Of a stretch of DNA of 64,000 bases, positions 33,901-46,969 are shown piece after piece (the stretch's first letter is position 1; each line of letters opens with the position of its first letter). The translations under genes and the position numbers were made by a program. The notes below the pieces were generated by a model. It was not told the DNA's origin. It did no database searches and worked only from the letters and a program-made list of their open reading frames with translations. The stretch lies in the NCBI GenBank assembly GCA_028583605.1, contig CM053331.1:1366501-1430500 (forward strand), in the 5' to 3' direction. Origin of the DNA: Dastarcus helophoroides. Its lineage: Eukaryota > Arthropoda > Insecta > Coleoptera > Bothrideridae.

Positions 33901-36900
33901 CTGACACAAGTTGGCCCAAAACAGTTCGTTTCTCGCGCACGCTAAGACAATCTTGCACTTAAACTAGTCGTTTGTTTGTACACAAATCGCCCTATGATGA
34001 GAAAGATTTGAAACAAGCTATGGTGGATTTGAGACAAGATATTATGGATCTGACATAAGTTGACACGGAGTAGTTTATTTCTCCCTCATGCAAAGAAATT
34101 TCTTGCTTAAACTAGTCTTTTGTATGTACACAAATCTCTCCATAATGAGGGTAAGTTGACACAAGCTAATATGGGTTTGAAACAAAATATTGTGGATCTG
34201 ACACAAGTTGGCCCGTATCAGTTTGTTTCTTGCTGATGCGAAGATAGTTCTTACTTAAGCTATTCAACATGTTTCTATATAAATCGCACTATGATAAGGC
34301 TGATTTTTCACAAGCTATGGTGGATTTGACACAAGATATTGTGGATCCGACACAAGTTGACCCCGAACAAATCGTATTTCGCTCATACAAAGACAATCTT
34401 GCACTTAAACCAGTTGTTTGTATATACACAAATCGTTTCTTGATGAGGGCGATTTGACACAAGCTATGGTGGATTTGACACACGATATTGTGGATCTGAT
34501 ACATGTTGGCCCGAAGCAGTTTGTTTTTTTGCTAAGGCAAAGACATTCTTGCATTTAAACTAGTCTTTTGCAGGTGCAGCACGAGCTATGGTGGATGACA
34601 CGATATTGTGGATTTGACACATGTTGGCCCGGAGCAAATCGTTTTTTGCTTAGGCAAAGACATTCTTGCCTTTAAGTTAGTCGTTTGCAGATACAAATAT
34701 CGCCCCATGATGAGGACTGTGATGGATTTGACACAAAATATTGTGGATCTGAAACAAATTGGCCCAAAGCAATTTATTTCTCGCTGATGCAAAAACAATC
34801 CTTGCTTAAGCTAGTCATTTGTATATACACAAATCACTGTTCATGTTGAGGACAATTTGACCCAAGCTATGGTGGATTCAACACAAAATATTGTGGATCT
34901 AACACAAGTTGACCCAAAATAGTTCATTTCTCGCGCATGCAAAGACAATCTTGCACTTAAACTAGTCGTTTGTATGTAGACGAATCAGCCAATGATGAGG
35001 TAGATTTGAAACGAGCTATGGTGGATTTGAGACAAAATATTATGGATCTGACACAAGTTGACACGGAGCAGTTTGTTTCTCCCTGATGCAAAGACGTTTC
35101 TTGCTTAAACTTATCGCTTGTTTATACACAAATTGGCCCGTAATGAGGGCGAGTTGACACAATCTATGGTGGATTTGACACAAGATATTGCGGATCTGAC
35201 ACAACTTCGCCGTATCAGCTTGTTTTTCGCTTGCTTAAGCTGTTTAAGTTGTTTGTGTGTAAATCGCACTATGATGAAGCTGATTTGACCCAAGCTATGG
35301 TGGATTTGACACAATATATTGCGGATCTGACACAATGTGGCCCGTATTGGTTTGTTTCTCACTTGCTTAAGCGGTTTAAGTTGTTTGTGCGTAAATCGCA
35401 CTATGATGGCTAATTTGACACAAGCTATGGTGGATTTAACACAAGATATTGTGGATCTAACACAAGTTGGCTCGGAACAGTTCGTATCTCGCTCATGCAA
35501 AGACAAATTTGCACTTGAAATAGTTGTTTGTATATACATAAATCGTTCCATGCTGAGGGCGATTTGGCACCAGCTATGGTGGATTTGACACGAGCTATGG
35601 TGGATTTGATACGATATTGTGAATCTGACACATGTTAGCCCGGAGCAATTCGTTTTTTGCTCAAGCAAAGACATTCTTGCATTTAAGTTAGTCGTTTGCA
35701 GATACAAATATCGCCCCATGATGAGGTCTATGATGGATTTGACATAAAATATTGTGGATCTGACACAGATTTCCCCAAAGCAGTTTATTTCTCGCTCATG
35801 CGACGACGATCCTTACTTAAACTAGTCGTCATTTATATATACATAAATCCCCTTCCATGTTGAGATCAATTTGACATAAAGTGTGGTGAATTTGACACAA
35901 GATGTTGTGGATCTGGCACAAGGTAGCCCAAAGCAATTCGTTTCTCGCTTATACGAAGACAATCTTATGCTTAAGCTTGTAGTTTGAATGTATACAAATC
36001 GCTTCATTATGAGAGCAGTTTGACACAAGCTATGATGGATTCAACAAAAAATAATATAGATCTTACACAAGATGTCCCGGGGCAGTTTCTTTCCCGCTGA
36101 TGCGAAGACAATTCTTGCTGAAGTCAGTCTTTGTATGTATACAAATCGCTCCATTATGAGGCTTGTTGTGGATTTAACACAAGCTATTGTGGATTTGACA
36201 CAGGATATTGTGGATTTGGCACAAGATATTGTGGATATGACACTATTTGACCCAGAGCAGTTTGTTTCTCGCTAAGACAAAGATAATTCTTGCTTAAGCT
36301 AGTCGTTTGTATGTACACAAATTGCCTTAAGATCAGGGCAATTTGACACAAGCTATGGTCGATTTGACACAAGATATTATGGATCTGACTCAAGTTGGCC
36401 AAGAAAAGTTCGTTTCTCGCTGATGGGAGGACAATCTTGCATTTAAGCTAGTCGTTTGTAGGTACAAAAATCACCCCATGATGAGGACTGTGATGGATTT
36501 GACACAAAATATTGTAGATCTGACACAGATTGGCCCAAAGCGGTTCATTTCTCGCTCATGCGAAGACGATACTTGCTTAAGCTAGTCATTTGTATATACA
36601 CAAATGCCCTTCCATGTTGAGGGCGATTTGACACAAACTATGGTGGATTTGACACAAGATATTGTGGATCTGGCACAACATGGCCCAGAGTAATTCGTTT
36701 CTCGCTCATAAGAAGACAACCTTGTGCTTAAGCTTGTGGTTTGTACGTAGACAATTCGCCCCGTTATGAGAACGGTTTGACACAAGCTATGATGAATTCA
36801 TCAAAAGTTATTGTGGATCTGACACAAGATGACTCGGAGCAGTTTGTTTCTCGCTGATACGAAGACAATTCTTACTGAAGCTAGTCATTTGTATGTAAAC

Positions 36901-37770
36901 AAATCGCTCCATGATGAGGCCTATTGTGGATTTGACACAAGATATTGTGGATCTGACACTATTTGACCCAGAGCAGTTTGTTTCTCGCTAACACGAAGAT
37001 AATTCTTGCTTAAGCTAGTAGTTGGTATGTACACAAATCGCCCCTTGATGAGGGCGATTTGACAACAGCTGTGGTGAATTTGACACAAGATATTGTGGAT
37101 CTGACACAAGTTGGCCTAAAGCAGTTAGTTTCTCGCTTATGCGAAGACAATCTTGCATTTAAACTAGTCTTTGTATGTACCTAACTCGCCCCATGATAAG
37201 GGTGATCTGACACAAGCTATGGTGGATTTGACACACGATCTTGTGGATTTGACACAAGTTGGCCTAAAGCAGTTAGTTTCTCGCTCTGGCGAAGACAATC
37301 TTGCATTTAAACTAATCTTTATATGTACCTAACTCGCCCATGATGAGGGTGATCTGACACAAGCTATGTTGGATTTGACACAAAATATTGTGGATTTGAC
37401 CCAAAGCAGTTCGCTTCTTGCTCATGCAAAGATATACTATACTTAAACAACTAATCGTTTGCAGGTACACAAATCGCCCCATGATGAGAGTGATTTGCCA
37501 TAAGCAGTGGTGGATTTGACAAAAGATATCTTGGATCTGACACAAGTTGGTCCAAACAGTTTCTATGTTGCTCATGCGAAGACAATTTTGCATTCAAGCT
37601 AGTTGTTCCATAATGAGTGATATGTTAAATTTGTCACAAGATATCATGGATCTGACATAAATTGGCCCTGACTGTTCGTTTCTCGCTCATAGATAATCTT
37701 GCGCTTAAGCTAGTCGTTTGTATGCACACAAATCGCCCCATGATGAGGGCGATTCTTACGTACGCCCATC
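30900..37770 (+). repeat. ~145-bp satellite built from 21-bp TTTGACACAAG subunits
   Basis: Each unit has two or three ~21-bp subunits (TTTGACACAAGCTATGGTGG, TTTGACACAAGATATTGTGG) followed by a distinct part: CAGTTTGTTTCTCGCTCATG, CTTAAACTAGTCGTTTGTA and CATGATGAGG. Spacings between 33.27 and 34.15 kb are 137-151 bp. The subunits are extended versions of the neighbouring 17-mer. Open frames on both strands are repeat translations. Confidence 0.95.
31963..32810 (+). repeat. ~280-bp higher-order repeat in the 145-bp satellite
   Basis: GTTGCCGCATGATAAGTGC recurs at 31963, 32247 and 32527 (284 and 280 bp). The intervening dimer is almost unchanged, including CATGAGATATTGTGG and TTGCCCCGGAGCAG. 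Neighbouring monomers lack this dimer pattern. Confidence 0.9.
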
Positions 37771-38799
37771 GTAGGGCGTTTTACACGAAGCAATAAATCT
37801 CTCTAGTAAGCAATAAAAAGTTTTATTAAAGAGTTACCAGCAAATGGTTTGTCTGCGAGCGGTCGCCACATACTGGGATGCAGCTCGATAGATAATTTGT
37901 AACAGAATTGCAACTATGAATCCATTGTTTAATATTACATATTTACTTGCGGTTTCGAGATTTTATTACGACTTTAGGCACTCTAACGTCAATTTCACTT
38001 CGACTGTGGACGACATTTCGATAAGATTGAAAGAGATTTCGTAAAGATTGGAATTCTAAAGGAAATTTGATGGGAATATAAACTCTGCAAGGAATACGAT
38101 TTTTTAGTATAATTAGTTACTTCGATAAATCAGTGGTCACTGTTGAAATGCCAATCATATAACAATAAACTCAAAATTTGTCAGTTGTGAGATGATGAAC
38201 AAATAAACGAATAAACACGAAACTTTGTATGAGCAAAATGTCAATCAAATGGATCAGTTAACTCGAATTTTCGTATTAATAGCAACGCGATGAGCGAAAT
38301 GCCCATCAAAAGTACGGATGATCTCGAAATTTGGCATCTGTGGCGAGTCGACGAGCGAAGACAAATTGAGCTGTCGACGTTTTAACCCAATTTCATCGAG
38401 ATGGGAAGTTCTTGATCTTTCCACTGACAGGTCAACGTTAATAATCTGCCATCATGGTCGATTATTCTCTTGCCATTGCATTAAACGAATCAATTAATTT
38501 AAATGCCGGTTACAACCGAATCATGCCAAAACCACGACGGGAAACAGTTATAAACATGCATCCCGCGAAGTAAATTATTCGTTCACGTTCTGGGGTAATA
38601 GCAGATGAATTTAATTGCAAAGGGCAAGGTTATTTCCTAGATGGCACGTTAGGAGGTGGTTGGTTGGCCTACCCGGACGACTTTTGGGCCATGCTTCCTA
38701 AACTTTTAAAATCTGTGCACTCTTTTCATAATTTTTCATGACGTTGAGTACTCCTCGTTAAAAAATGTCATACTAACTAATATATAAATAAGGAAGAGT
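37771..38799. other. No recognised feature
   Basis: Apparently single-copy sequence. The border has a small inverted repeat, CGCCC-ATCGTA-GGGCG, near 37775. No credible gene was seen. Confidence 0.5.
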
Positions 38800-38920
38800 G
38801 TTTGTGTGCTGAACGTATCAATGAATTTGAACCAAACATCATTCTGAAATCTGCACGAACTCTTTAAAACTGTGCAAGCTGATTTAGTTCTGTTACGTTT
38901 CTCCAAACAATTAATTGAAG
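38800..38920 (+). repeat. Dispersed repeat 'R29', copy 2
   Basis: Matches 29265-29415 in order and orientation through CGTATCAATGAATTT and CACGAACTCTTTAAAACTG. No coding sequence. Confidence 0.65.
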
Positions 38921-39667
38921 ATACGCGTACCACACTTTGGGAAACACTGGCAATTTGAGCAATTACGAAATGCTTTCAGTTCTAAAAGAAAAAACATTCC
39001 AATGGAGCCAATATTGAATCGTTGCGTGTATTAAGGTTAATGCTGTTACGCATTAAGCGATGCACACAAAGTAAACTAGAATAAGGAGTTCGTATTTGGA
39101 CGCCTCCTCGTTCGGCAAACAAAAGGCTAAGATAGCGGAACAACGGGTAAGGCAGGTCACTGCACAAATCATCTGTCACGTTACCAAAATATACAATTAT
39201 TCAACGCATCCAGTGAACAAAGCAGCGTAAAAACGCAAACATTTTGTGGGAAGTCAACCTAAAGATTACGACCTTTGTGATTATGCTAATGGAATATAAG
39301 TAACAATACGTTAAAATGACAGGCGTTCAATACACGCCGAGATACCGGTTCTCAGTCACTCATTACTTCTTCTTGGCCATTCGCGACTAAGCGTATTCCA
39401 TACAAGGAAGGGACTTCGCTACCGATCGACCAACAATTACGGAAAAGTTAATACGCCTGGAGTTCAGGAATTTTTTGCAAACGTACGTCTAACCGACTCA
39501 AAGACGAAGCTTCACTTAGAAAGTTGAATAGCACGCAAAGACAAACAGTGGAAGTCAATAAGTAACTAGATCATTTACGGACTTTGTCTATATAACTGGA
39601 ATGTGAATTTGTATTTTCAGCATCACCGTATGCCTTTTAATTTGCTAATACAAAAATATAAAAATAA
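38921..39667. other. No recognised feature
   Basis: AT-rich sequence with frames below 70 codons and no recognisable domain. Confidence 0.5.
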
Positions 39668-39744
39668 TGGTACTTGGTATTGGTGGTTAATACATGTTAG
39701 GTATGGATCCGGGTTCGATTCCCAGCAGGGCGCGTTTTTTTTTT
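39668..39744 (+). ncRNA. tRNA-like sequence or SINE head with pol III terminator
   Basis: A perfect B box (GGTTCGATTCC) sits in a T-arm-like context, preceded ~30 bases upstream by an A-box-like TGGTATTGGTGGTTAATA and followed by ten T residues (39735-39744), which would end pol III transcription. The acceptor ends do not pair convincingly and no anticodon arm is clear, so it is a tRNA pseudogene or SINE head, not a functional tRNA gene. Confidence 0.6.
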
Positions 39745-39904
39745 CATCAACTATTTATCAGAATGTCTTATCAATCGTTGAGAATTCCTTTTTCATTTTG
39801 TTAACATTTTCAGAAGCCAGTTTTTGAAAATATCAACTTCCAGGTGTTATGCAGTAAGTAGTGAGTTTTCAAGTGGACGCCTTTGCACAATTCGTATAGA
39901 ATAT

Positions 39905-40228
39905 TGTTGCGCGTTGTCGAAATGATTATTAACACGTGAATTGTAAAACACTTTATTTCCAAACTAAACTCGGAACACTACAACTGCATTTTGCATGTTG
40001 ACTTCTAACTACTAACTAACTGATTGACTACATTGATTTCTGACTCACTGAGGGAAAGCCAACCGGATCCCCTTTATAAAGATCTCTGGTTCGGGTTCTA
40101 CAAGTTTTCGGCAGATAAGGCTTTCTGGAACGCTTATCTGCCGTTTGCTTCATTATCGCGGCCGCTTTCCCTTATCAGATCTTTCTAGAAAATTACGTAC
40201 TAAATTCTATAATTTACGTTTCGTTACA
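39905..40228 (-). mobile_element. Solo LTR (324 bp) with ATAT target duplication
   Basis: Homologous to the LTR at 499-849. It starts TGTTGCGCG, ends GTTACA, and is flanked by perfect ATAT duplications (39901-39904 and 40229-40232). On the minus strand TATAAAGG (around 40072-40079) precedes AATAAAG (39951-39957) by ~120 bases, so its sense is minus. No internal sequence remains, consistent with LTR-LTR recombination. Confidence 0.88.
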
Positions 40229-40232
40229 ATAT

Positions 40233-40739
40233 AATGAATTGCTACCTAAAAAAATATGCAATCTCATTAGAGCGACATATACGAACCGATTACATAAAAA
40301 CAATGGAAGTTATAAACGAGATAATTCGGAAAATAACTCGATCATTTAAATGTAATTGCAAGTTTGTCAGCGTTCTGATTGATATAAGAGCTCCGATCTG
40401 GTCGTTAAAGGGTTAGCATAATTCTTTCCTTTCTCTCGATTACACCCAAGGTAAGAATTAGTTTCAATTGTCTCAGTATTTGCATTATTGACCGTATATC
40501 AAAATAACTCCAATTGAAATCGAAAGTTGACAGCGAACTATAATCATCGGCTTATGTAACAAAGGAAAAATAATTTATGTCCAACAATAAATGATACTTT
40601 TAGAGCTTGAGGGCGTATTTGATCCACGATCTTTGACTACGGCTTAAGATGGATTTGCACAAGTTAACCATTACGAGTAATTTATAAAAAATGAACATTT
40701 CGTTTGACCGTCGTTTAAATTTTGATTTCTAAGCAGATC
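40233..40739. other. No recognised feature
   Basis: About 500 bases after the solo LTR, with no supported gene or repeat. Confidence 0.5.
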
Positions 40740-41110
40740 ACCATAACTTTCTATCTAGGAGATTTAAAAGCTCTCAGCCACAAATTACAAACGAATATCT
40801 ACTAAATGGTTCGATTAGGAACTTTTTGGCTAAAAGATTTGGATTCAGCTGCGTCATATTACCATAAAAACACCACTTGCGCGTGATCGCCACAGGTTTT
40901 TTAAAAGTTCCTTCAGCCGCAAGTGTTGCCAACTTAGCGACATGCTAAAAATTTGCGTTCCGGCTAATTTAAAGTTGCTGACTCTAATTCTGCTCACCAA
41001 ATTCAATGGCGACGCACCGTTGGTGAGTTACAAGCGGCAACTACTGAATGGTTCGTCTGGGAACTTTTTGGTTAACCGATTTGCAGTGGGGCTGGTCTTA
41101 AAAAGCGCAA
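40740..41110 (+). repeat. Dispersed repeat 'R40' with internal ~241-bp duplication
   Basis: CTACTAAATGGTTCG followed by GGAACTTTTTGGCTAA (~40799) recurs at ~41040 as CTACTGAATGGTTCG. The block TTTTAAAAGTTCCTTC...CTAATTTAAAG...CACCAAATTCA is also found at 46970-47250 and, in part, at 45170-45245. The element type is unknown. Confidence 0.7.
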
Positions 41111-41520
41111 GAGCGCGCGTTTCTCGTAAAATAAGCGATCTATTCTTCTCTGTTTAATGTAAAAGACTTGGATTTATTACATTTTTAAACACAACAAATG
41201 ATATACTAGTTAACTTACCTGTGAGTGACTTAGAGTAAAGTACGCAAAGATTTTATTCCATTATATTACATATTATAAGAAAATTTAGGTAAGTTGGTTC
41301 GCGCAGAATTATGTATCAAGCGTGGCTGCCTATCAACGGTCTTCACAGGATGCGAAGAAATAAACTACAGAACACCACTTAAAGTTAGCTCGCGGTACGC
41401 CGCTCCGCTTATGCGATATTGCCAAAGGGTGAGTATGAGTCAGATTTTGAAGTGTGTATTTACGGTTTATGATGCTAAATGCCGGTTGCGATTGCTAATT
41501 GTGCCGCTCACAGGCCTAAC

Positions 41521-41672
41521 TGCCAATAGTACCACTATTCACAAAGACATAGCAATACCCATTCTAGGGCCCAATTATTAATTTGTAGATTTGGATTTAA
41601 ACAATTTTGATGAGAAAGTAATGAACTCTTTATTTCTTTAAAAGATCGTAAAGCGGATTTTCTTAAATTTTT
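41521..41672 (+). repeat. Left copy of direct repeat flanking the (ACCT)n tract
   Basis: About 150 bases (TGCCAATAGTACCACTATTC through GATCGTAAAGCGGATTTT) are nearly identical to 44861-45011 at the other end of the tetranucleotide tract. Confidence 0.9.
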
Positions 41673-44600
41673 ACTTTCCTACCTACCTTCGTACTTACCT
41701 TCCTTCCTACCTACCTACCTTCCTACCTACCTTCCTTCCTTCCTACCTACCTACCTACCTACCTACCTACCTACCTTTCTACCTACCTTCCTACCTACCT
41801 ACCTACCTACCTACCTACCTATCTACCTACCTACCTACCTACCTACCTTCCTACCTACCTACCTACCTACCTACCTACCTACCTACCTACCTACCTACCT
41901 ACCTACCTACCTACCTACCTACCTACCTACCTACCTACCTACCTACCTACCTACCTACCTACCTACCTACCTACCTACCTACCTACCTACCTACCTACCT
42001 ACCTACCTACCTACCTACCTACCTACCTACCTACCTACCTACCTACCTACCTACCTACCTACCTACCTACCTACCTACCTACCTACCTACCTACCTACCT
42101 ACCTACCTACCTACCCTACCTACCTACCTACCTACCTACCTACCTACCTACCTACCTACCTACCTACCTACCTACCTACCTACCTACCTACCTACCTACC
42201 TACCTACCTACCTACCTACCTACCTACCTACCTACACTACCTACCTACCTACCTACCTACCTACCTACCTACCTACCTACCTACCTACCTACCTACCTAC
42301 CTACCTACCTACCTACCTACCTACCTACCTACCTACCTACCTACCTACCTACCTACCTACCTACCTACCTACCTACCTACCTACCTACCTACCTACCTAC
42401 CTACCTACCTACCTACCTACCTACCTACCTACCTACCTACCTACCTACCTACCTACCTACCTACCTACCTACCTACCTACCTACCTACCTACCTACCTAC
42501 CTACCTACCTACCTACCTACCTACCTACCTACCTACCTACCTACCTACCTACCTACCTACCTACCTACCTACCTACCTACCTACCTACCTACCTACCTAC
42601 CTACCTACCTACCTACCTACCTACCTACCTACCTACCTACCTACCTACCTACCTACCTACCTACCTACCTACCTACCTACCTACCTACCTACCTACCTAC
42701 CTACCTACCTACCTACCTACCTACCTACCTACCTACCTACCTACCTACCTACCTACCTACCTACCTACCTACCTACCTACCTACCTACCTACCTACCTAC
42801 CTACCTACCTACCTACCTACCTACCTACCTACCTACCTACCTACCTACCTACCTACCTACCTACCTACCTACCTACCTACCTACCTACCTACCTACCTAC
42901 CTACCTACCTACCTACCTACCTACCTACCTACCTACCTACCTACCTACCTACCTACCTACCTACCTACCTACCTACCTACCTACCTACCTACCTACCTAC
43001 CTACCTACCTACCTACCTACCTACCTACCTACCTACCTACCTACCTACCTACCTACCTACCTACCTACCTACCTACCTACCTACCTACCTACCTACCTAC
43101 CTACCTACCTACCTACCTACCTACCTACCTACCTACCTACCTACCTACCTACCTACCTACCTACCTACCTACCTACCTACCTACCTACCTACCTACCTAC
43201 CTACCTACCTACCTACCTACCTACCTACCTACCTACCTACCTACCTACCTACCTACCTACCTACCTACCTACCTACCTACCTACCTACCTACCTACCTAC
43301 CTACCTACCTACCTACCTACCTACCTACCTACCTACCTACCTACCTACCTACCTACCTACCTACCTACCTACCTACCTACCTACCTACCTACCTACCTAC
43401 CTACCTACCTACCTACCTACCTACCTACCTACCTACCTACCTACCTACCTACCTACCTACCTACCTACCTACCTACCTACCTACCTACCTACCTACCTAC
43501 CTACCTACCTACCTACCTACCTACCTACCTACCTACCTACCTACCTACCTACCTACCTACCTACCTACCTACCTACCTACCTACCTACCTACCTACCTAC
43601 CTACCTACCTACCTACCTACCTACCTACCTACCTACCTACCTACCTACCTACCTACCTACCTACCTACCTACCTACCTACCTACCTACCTACCTACCTAC
43701 CTACCTACCTACCTACCTACCTACCTACCTACCTACCTACCTACCTACCTACCTACCTACCTACCTACCTACCTACCTACCTACCTACCTACCTACCTAC
43801 CTACCTACCTACCTACCTACCTACCTACCTACCTACCTACCTACCTACCTACCTACCTACCTTCCTACCTACCTACTTACCTACCTACCTACCTACCTAC
43901 CTACCTACCTACCTACCTACCTACCTTCCTACCTACCTTCCTACCTACCTTCCTACCTACCTTCCTACCTACCTACCTACCTACCTACCTACCTACCTAC
44001 CTACCTACCTACCTTTCTTCCTACCTACCTTTCTACCTACCTACCTACCTACCTACCTACCTACCTACCTACCTTCCTAACTACCTTCCTACCTTCCTTC
44101 CTACCTTCCTGCCTACCTTCCTACCTACCTCCCTACCTACCTTCCTAACTACCTTCCTACCTACCTTCCTACCTTCCTACCTACCTTTCTTCCTACCTAC
44201 CTTCCTACCTACCTTCCTACCTACCTACCTTCCTACCTACCTACCTACCTACCTACCTTCCTACCTACCTACCTTCCTACCTACCTTTCTACCTACCTTT
44301 CTACCTACCTACCTTCCTACCTACCTACCTACCTACCTACTTTCCTACTTACCTTCCTACCTACCTTCCTACCTACCTACCTACCTTCCTACCTACCTAC
44401 CTTCCTACCTACCTTCCTACCTACCTTTCTACCTACCTTCCTACCTACCTTCCTACCTACCTTCCTACCTACCTTCCTACCTACCTTCCTACCTACCTTC
44501 CTACCTACCTTCCTAACTACCTTCCTACCTACCTTCCTACCTACCTTCCTACCTACCTACCTTCCTACATACCTACCTTCCTGCCTACCTTTCTACTTAC

Positions 44601-44860
44601 CTTCCTAGCTACCTACCTTCCTACCTAACTTCCTTTCTACCTTCCTACCTACCTACCTTCCTACCTACCTACCTTCCTACCTTTCGACCTACCTCCCTTC
44701 CGACCTACATACCTTCCGACCTACATACCTTCCGACCTACCTACCTTGCTACCTACCTTCCTACCTACCTTCCTACCTACCTTCCTACCTACCTTGCTAC
44801 CTACCTTCCTAACTACCTTCCTACCTACCTTCCTACCTACCTTTCTACCTTTCTACTAAA
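41673..44860 (+). repeat. 3.2-kb (ACCT)n microsatellite
   Basis: A continuous ACCT tetranucleotide tract. From ~41850 to 43860 it is essentially perfect, about 500 units, broken only by phase slips at ~42114 (CTACCCTACC) and ~42232 (CTACACTACC). Both edges carry TTCC/TTTC variants, with more on the right. The perfect centre and degraded margins fit expansion from within. Confidence 0.98.
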
Positions 44861-45011
44861 TGCCAATAGTACCACTATTCACAAAGAGATAGCAGTACCC
44901 ATTCTAGGGTCCAATTATTAATTTGTAGATTTGGATTTAAACAATTTTGATGAGAAAGTAATGAGCGCTTTGTTTCTTTAAAAGATCGTAAAGCGAATTT
45001 TGTTTAAATTT
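44861..45011 (+). repeat. Right copy of direct repeat flanking the (ACCT)n tract
   Basis: Near-identical to 41521-41672, with a handful of substitutions (AGAGATAGCAG for AGACATAGCAA, AGGGTCC for AGGGCCC). The element is not an LTR pair: the ends are not TG...CA. Confidence 0.9.
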
Positions 45012-46969
45012 TTTTTGCGTTTTTGTACAGTTTAACTAGAATATTTTTAATAAAATACTTTTTAATAAAATACTTTTGAATAAAATAATGAAAACGTAAG
45101 ATTTGAGTTTATACGTTTAAGTCTGGTTGGACGTATTAAAAATTTGCATTAAACAACTTATTCGAGTAATTTTAGGGTGCTGACACTCCCAATTCACCAA
45201 TCAAGTTCAGTGGCGACTAACCGTTAGCGAGTTACAAGCTTATAAAAAGGTTGGAAGAGTTCAAATTATCCCCATAGGACTTTTTACGTGACAGGATCCA
45301 ATGGGTTATTTTTTTTATATTTGGGGGCTCTCCCTGCCCAATAGAAGCGTACATATTACCAAGTTTACGCGAAACCTTGCATCAGAGTGTCGGTGAGTCA
45401 TTAATACGATGACATTTAAAGTCGGGTTTCATGGCGACCGTGGCGCTCTAAACACTTGAATTTCCTTACCATGAAACCGCACCTATATAAATATCAAGCT
45501 ATATTATTACAATTGCTCGTAATAACAATGGCAGCTACCTTAAATACTCCCAGACGGAAAACAAATTACTTTTTTTGCGCCTTCTCACTATATTACTTCA
45601 TGAATTTTTTCGACGTAAAATATGCCAGAAATGTTCGCCTTCTCATTATATTATTAAAACGAAAGGTAACGGTCCCATTGTTTAAAAATATGGAACACCA
45701 CCATTAATATCGTGAACTCCTTTAAATGTAATTAAATTGATCATTTTTTTCAACAGGATTGTGACCTTGAATTTTATATAAACAATCTGATCACATTTAC
45801 AGTCTACGTAAACTGACGTTAGTTCATAAAGGACGAGAGCAAGGCGAGCGCATCCACTAGTCACTTTTAGAAAAACGGAAGCAAAACCCAAATCTCTTAC
45901 ACAATCTAGTTCGTTTTGATTACCTGGCTGGTGGCTACTGTCAGTTTCGTTATAGTCGCTTAGTTGCGATTGTCGAAAAAATCGCACAAGCACTTCCAGT
46001 GTCTTCAGGTTCAGTGTTGTCATCGTACTGAGAACCTTTTTCAGAAAACCAGCTCCAGATTTTTCTGGTTAATCCAGATTTTCGATTTACGACCTAATAC
46101 GTAACCGTCTATTTCCCACGATCGCGTGTATTTAAAAGAATTAAAACCCTCGTAAAAGTCGTTAATGCGGCTGAGTAATTTATTACGTCAGTCTCTCCTG
46201 AAGTTATTATTAAATAAGCCGGGTGGAATTGCGGGCTTATGGTGATGTAGGAGGACAAGGTGATGTTATTTTAATGCTTTACGCAAATCCATTGAGCATT
46301 ATGACATGATATGTACTGAAAATCCCGGTGTTGCAAGTCTTGTCGATAAATCATACGGTATTAACATCAGCTGCATTATAACAATCGAAAGTAGGTTGGA
46401 TACATCGGTAACTGTAGTCTAGATGAGATGTTTTTGCGAAACCCTAACCTCTTGACGCAACCTCCCATTTTTATTGAATTTAATCTCACGAGACGCACCC
46501 TACAACTCAAAAGTTACGACTGTGACACATCCTTAGATTTTTCCAAGCCAGAGACGCCGGCGATCACCGTCGATGGCGCGCCATCTATGACAGCGCCAAT
46601 TTTGGGAGTGATCGTTTGAAAATTAAAAGCGTCGGCTCTTGTAGAATACCCAAGTCTGGACCGGTTGCGCGGGTGTGCATCTGGGGCGATGTCCGAGTGG
46701 TCGCAGACGTGTGCACTAACACTTTTGCGGTTAGCTACCTTTAGTAAGCTCACACACGGCGTTGTCTAACTTACTTCAAAATGCCTGTAACGACTTAAAT
46801 CGAGGTTAAATACTCTTAGAAAAAACTTGAGTTTTTAAACCGTATCAGGAAGCCCTTCAAGGTATTCTATTGATCGATCAGTTGGTTATTCTATCGTAGT
46901 TGGCTGGTTAAGAAATCGGCGGCTGATTTGTATATAGGGAAGTATTTTGCCAAAAAATTTACCTTAACC
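45012..46969. other. Mostly single-copy sequence upstream of the gene
   Basis: A fragment of repeat R40 lies at 45170-45245 (TTCAGTGGCGACTAACCGTT, GAGTTACAAGC). The minus-strand frame of 113 codons (45682-46023) and other short frames have no recognisable domain. The more GC-rich part at 46540-46700 contains the palindrome listed separately. Confidence 0.4.
46572..46586. promoter_or_regulatory. Palindrome with CTCF-like half-sites
   Basis: GATGGCGCGCCATC is a perfect 14-bp palindrome. On the minus strand AGATGGCGC (46578-46586) fits the insect CTCF-type consensus AGRKGGCGC, and GACAGCGCCA lies just downstream. It sits ~0.8 kb upstream of the first identified exon in a GC-richer stretch. A boundary or promoter-proximal role is an inference. 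Confidence 0.25.

Noticed and set aside
41521..45011. LTR retrotransposon with the 150-bp direct repeats as LTRs
   Set aside because: The repeats lack TG...CA ends, no target duplication is seen, and the interior is only microsatellite.
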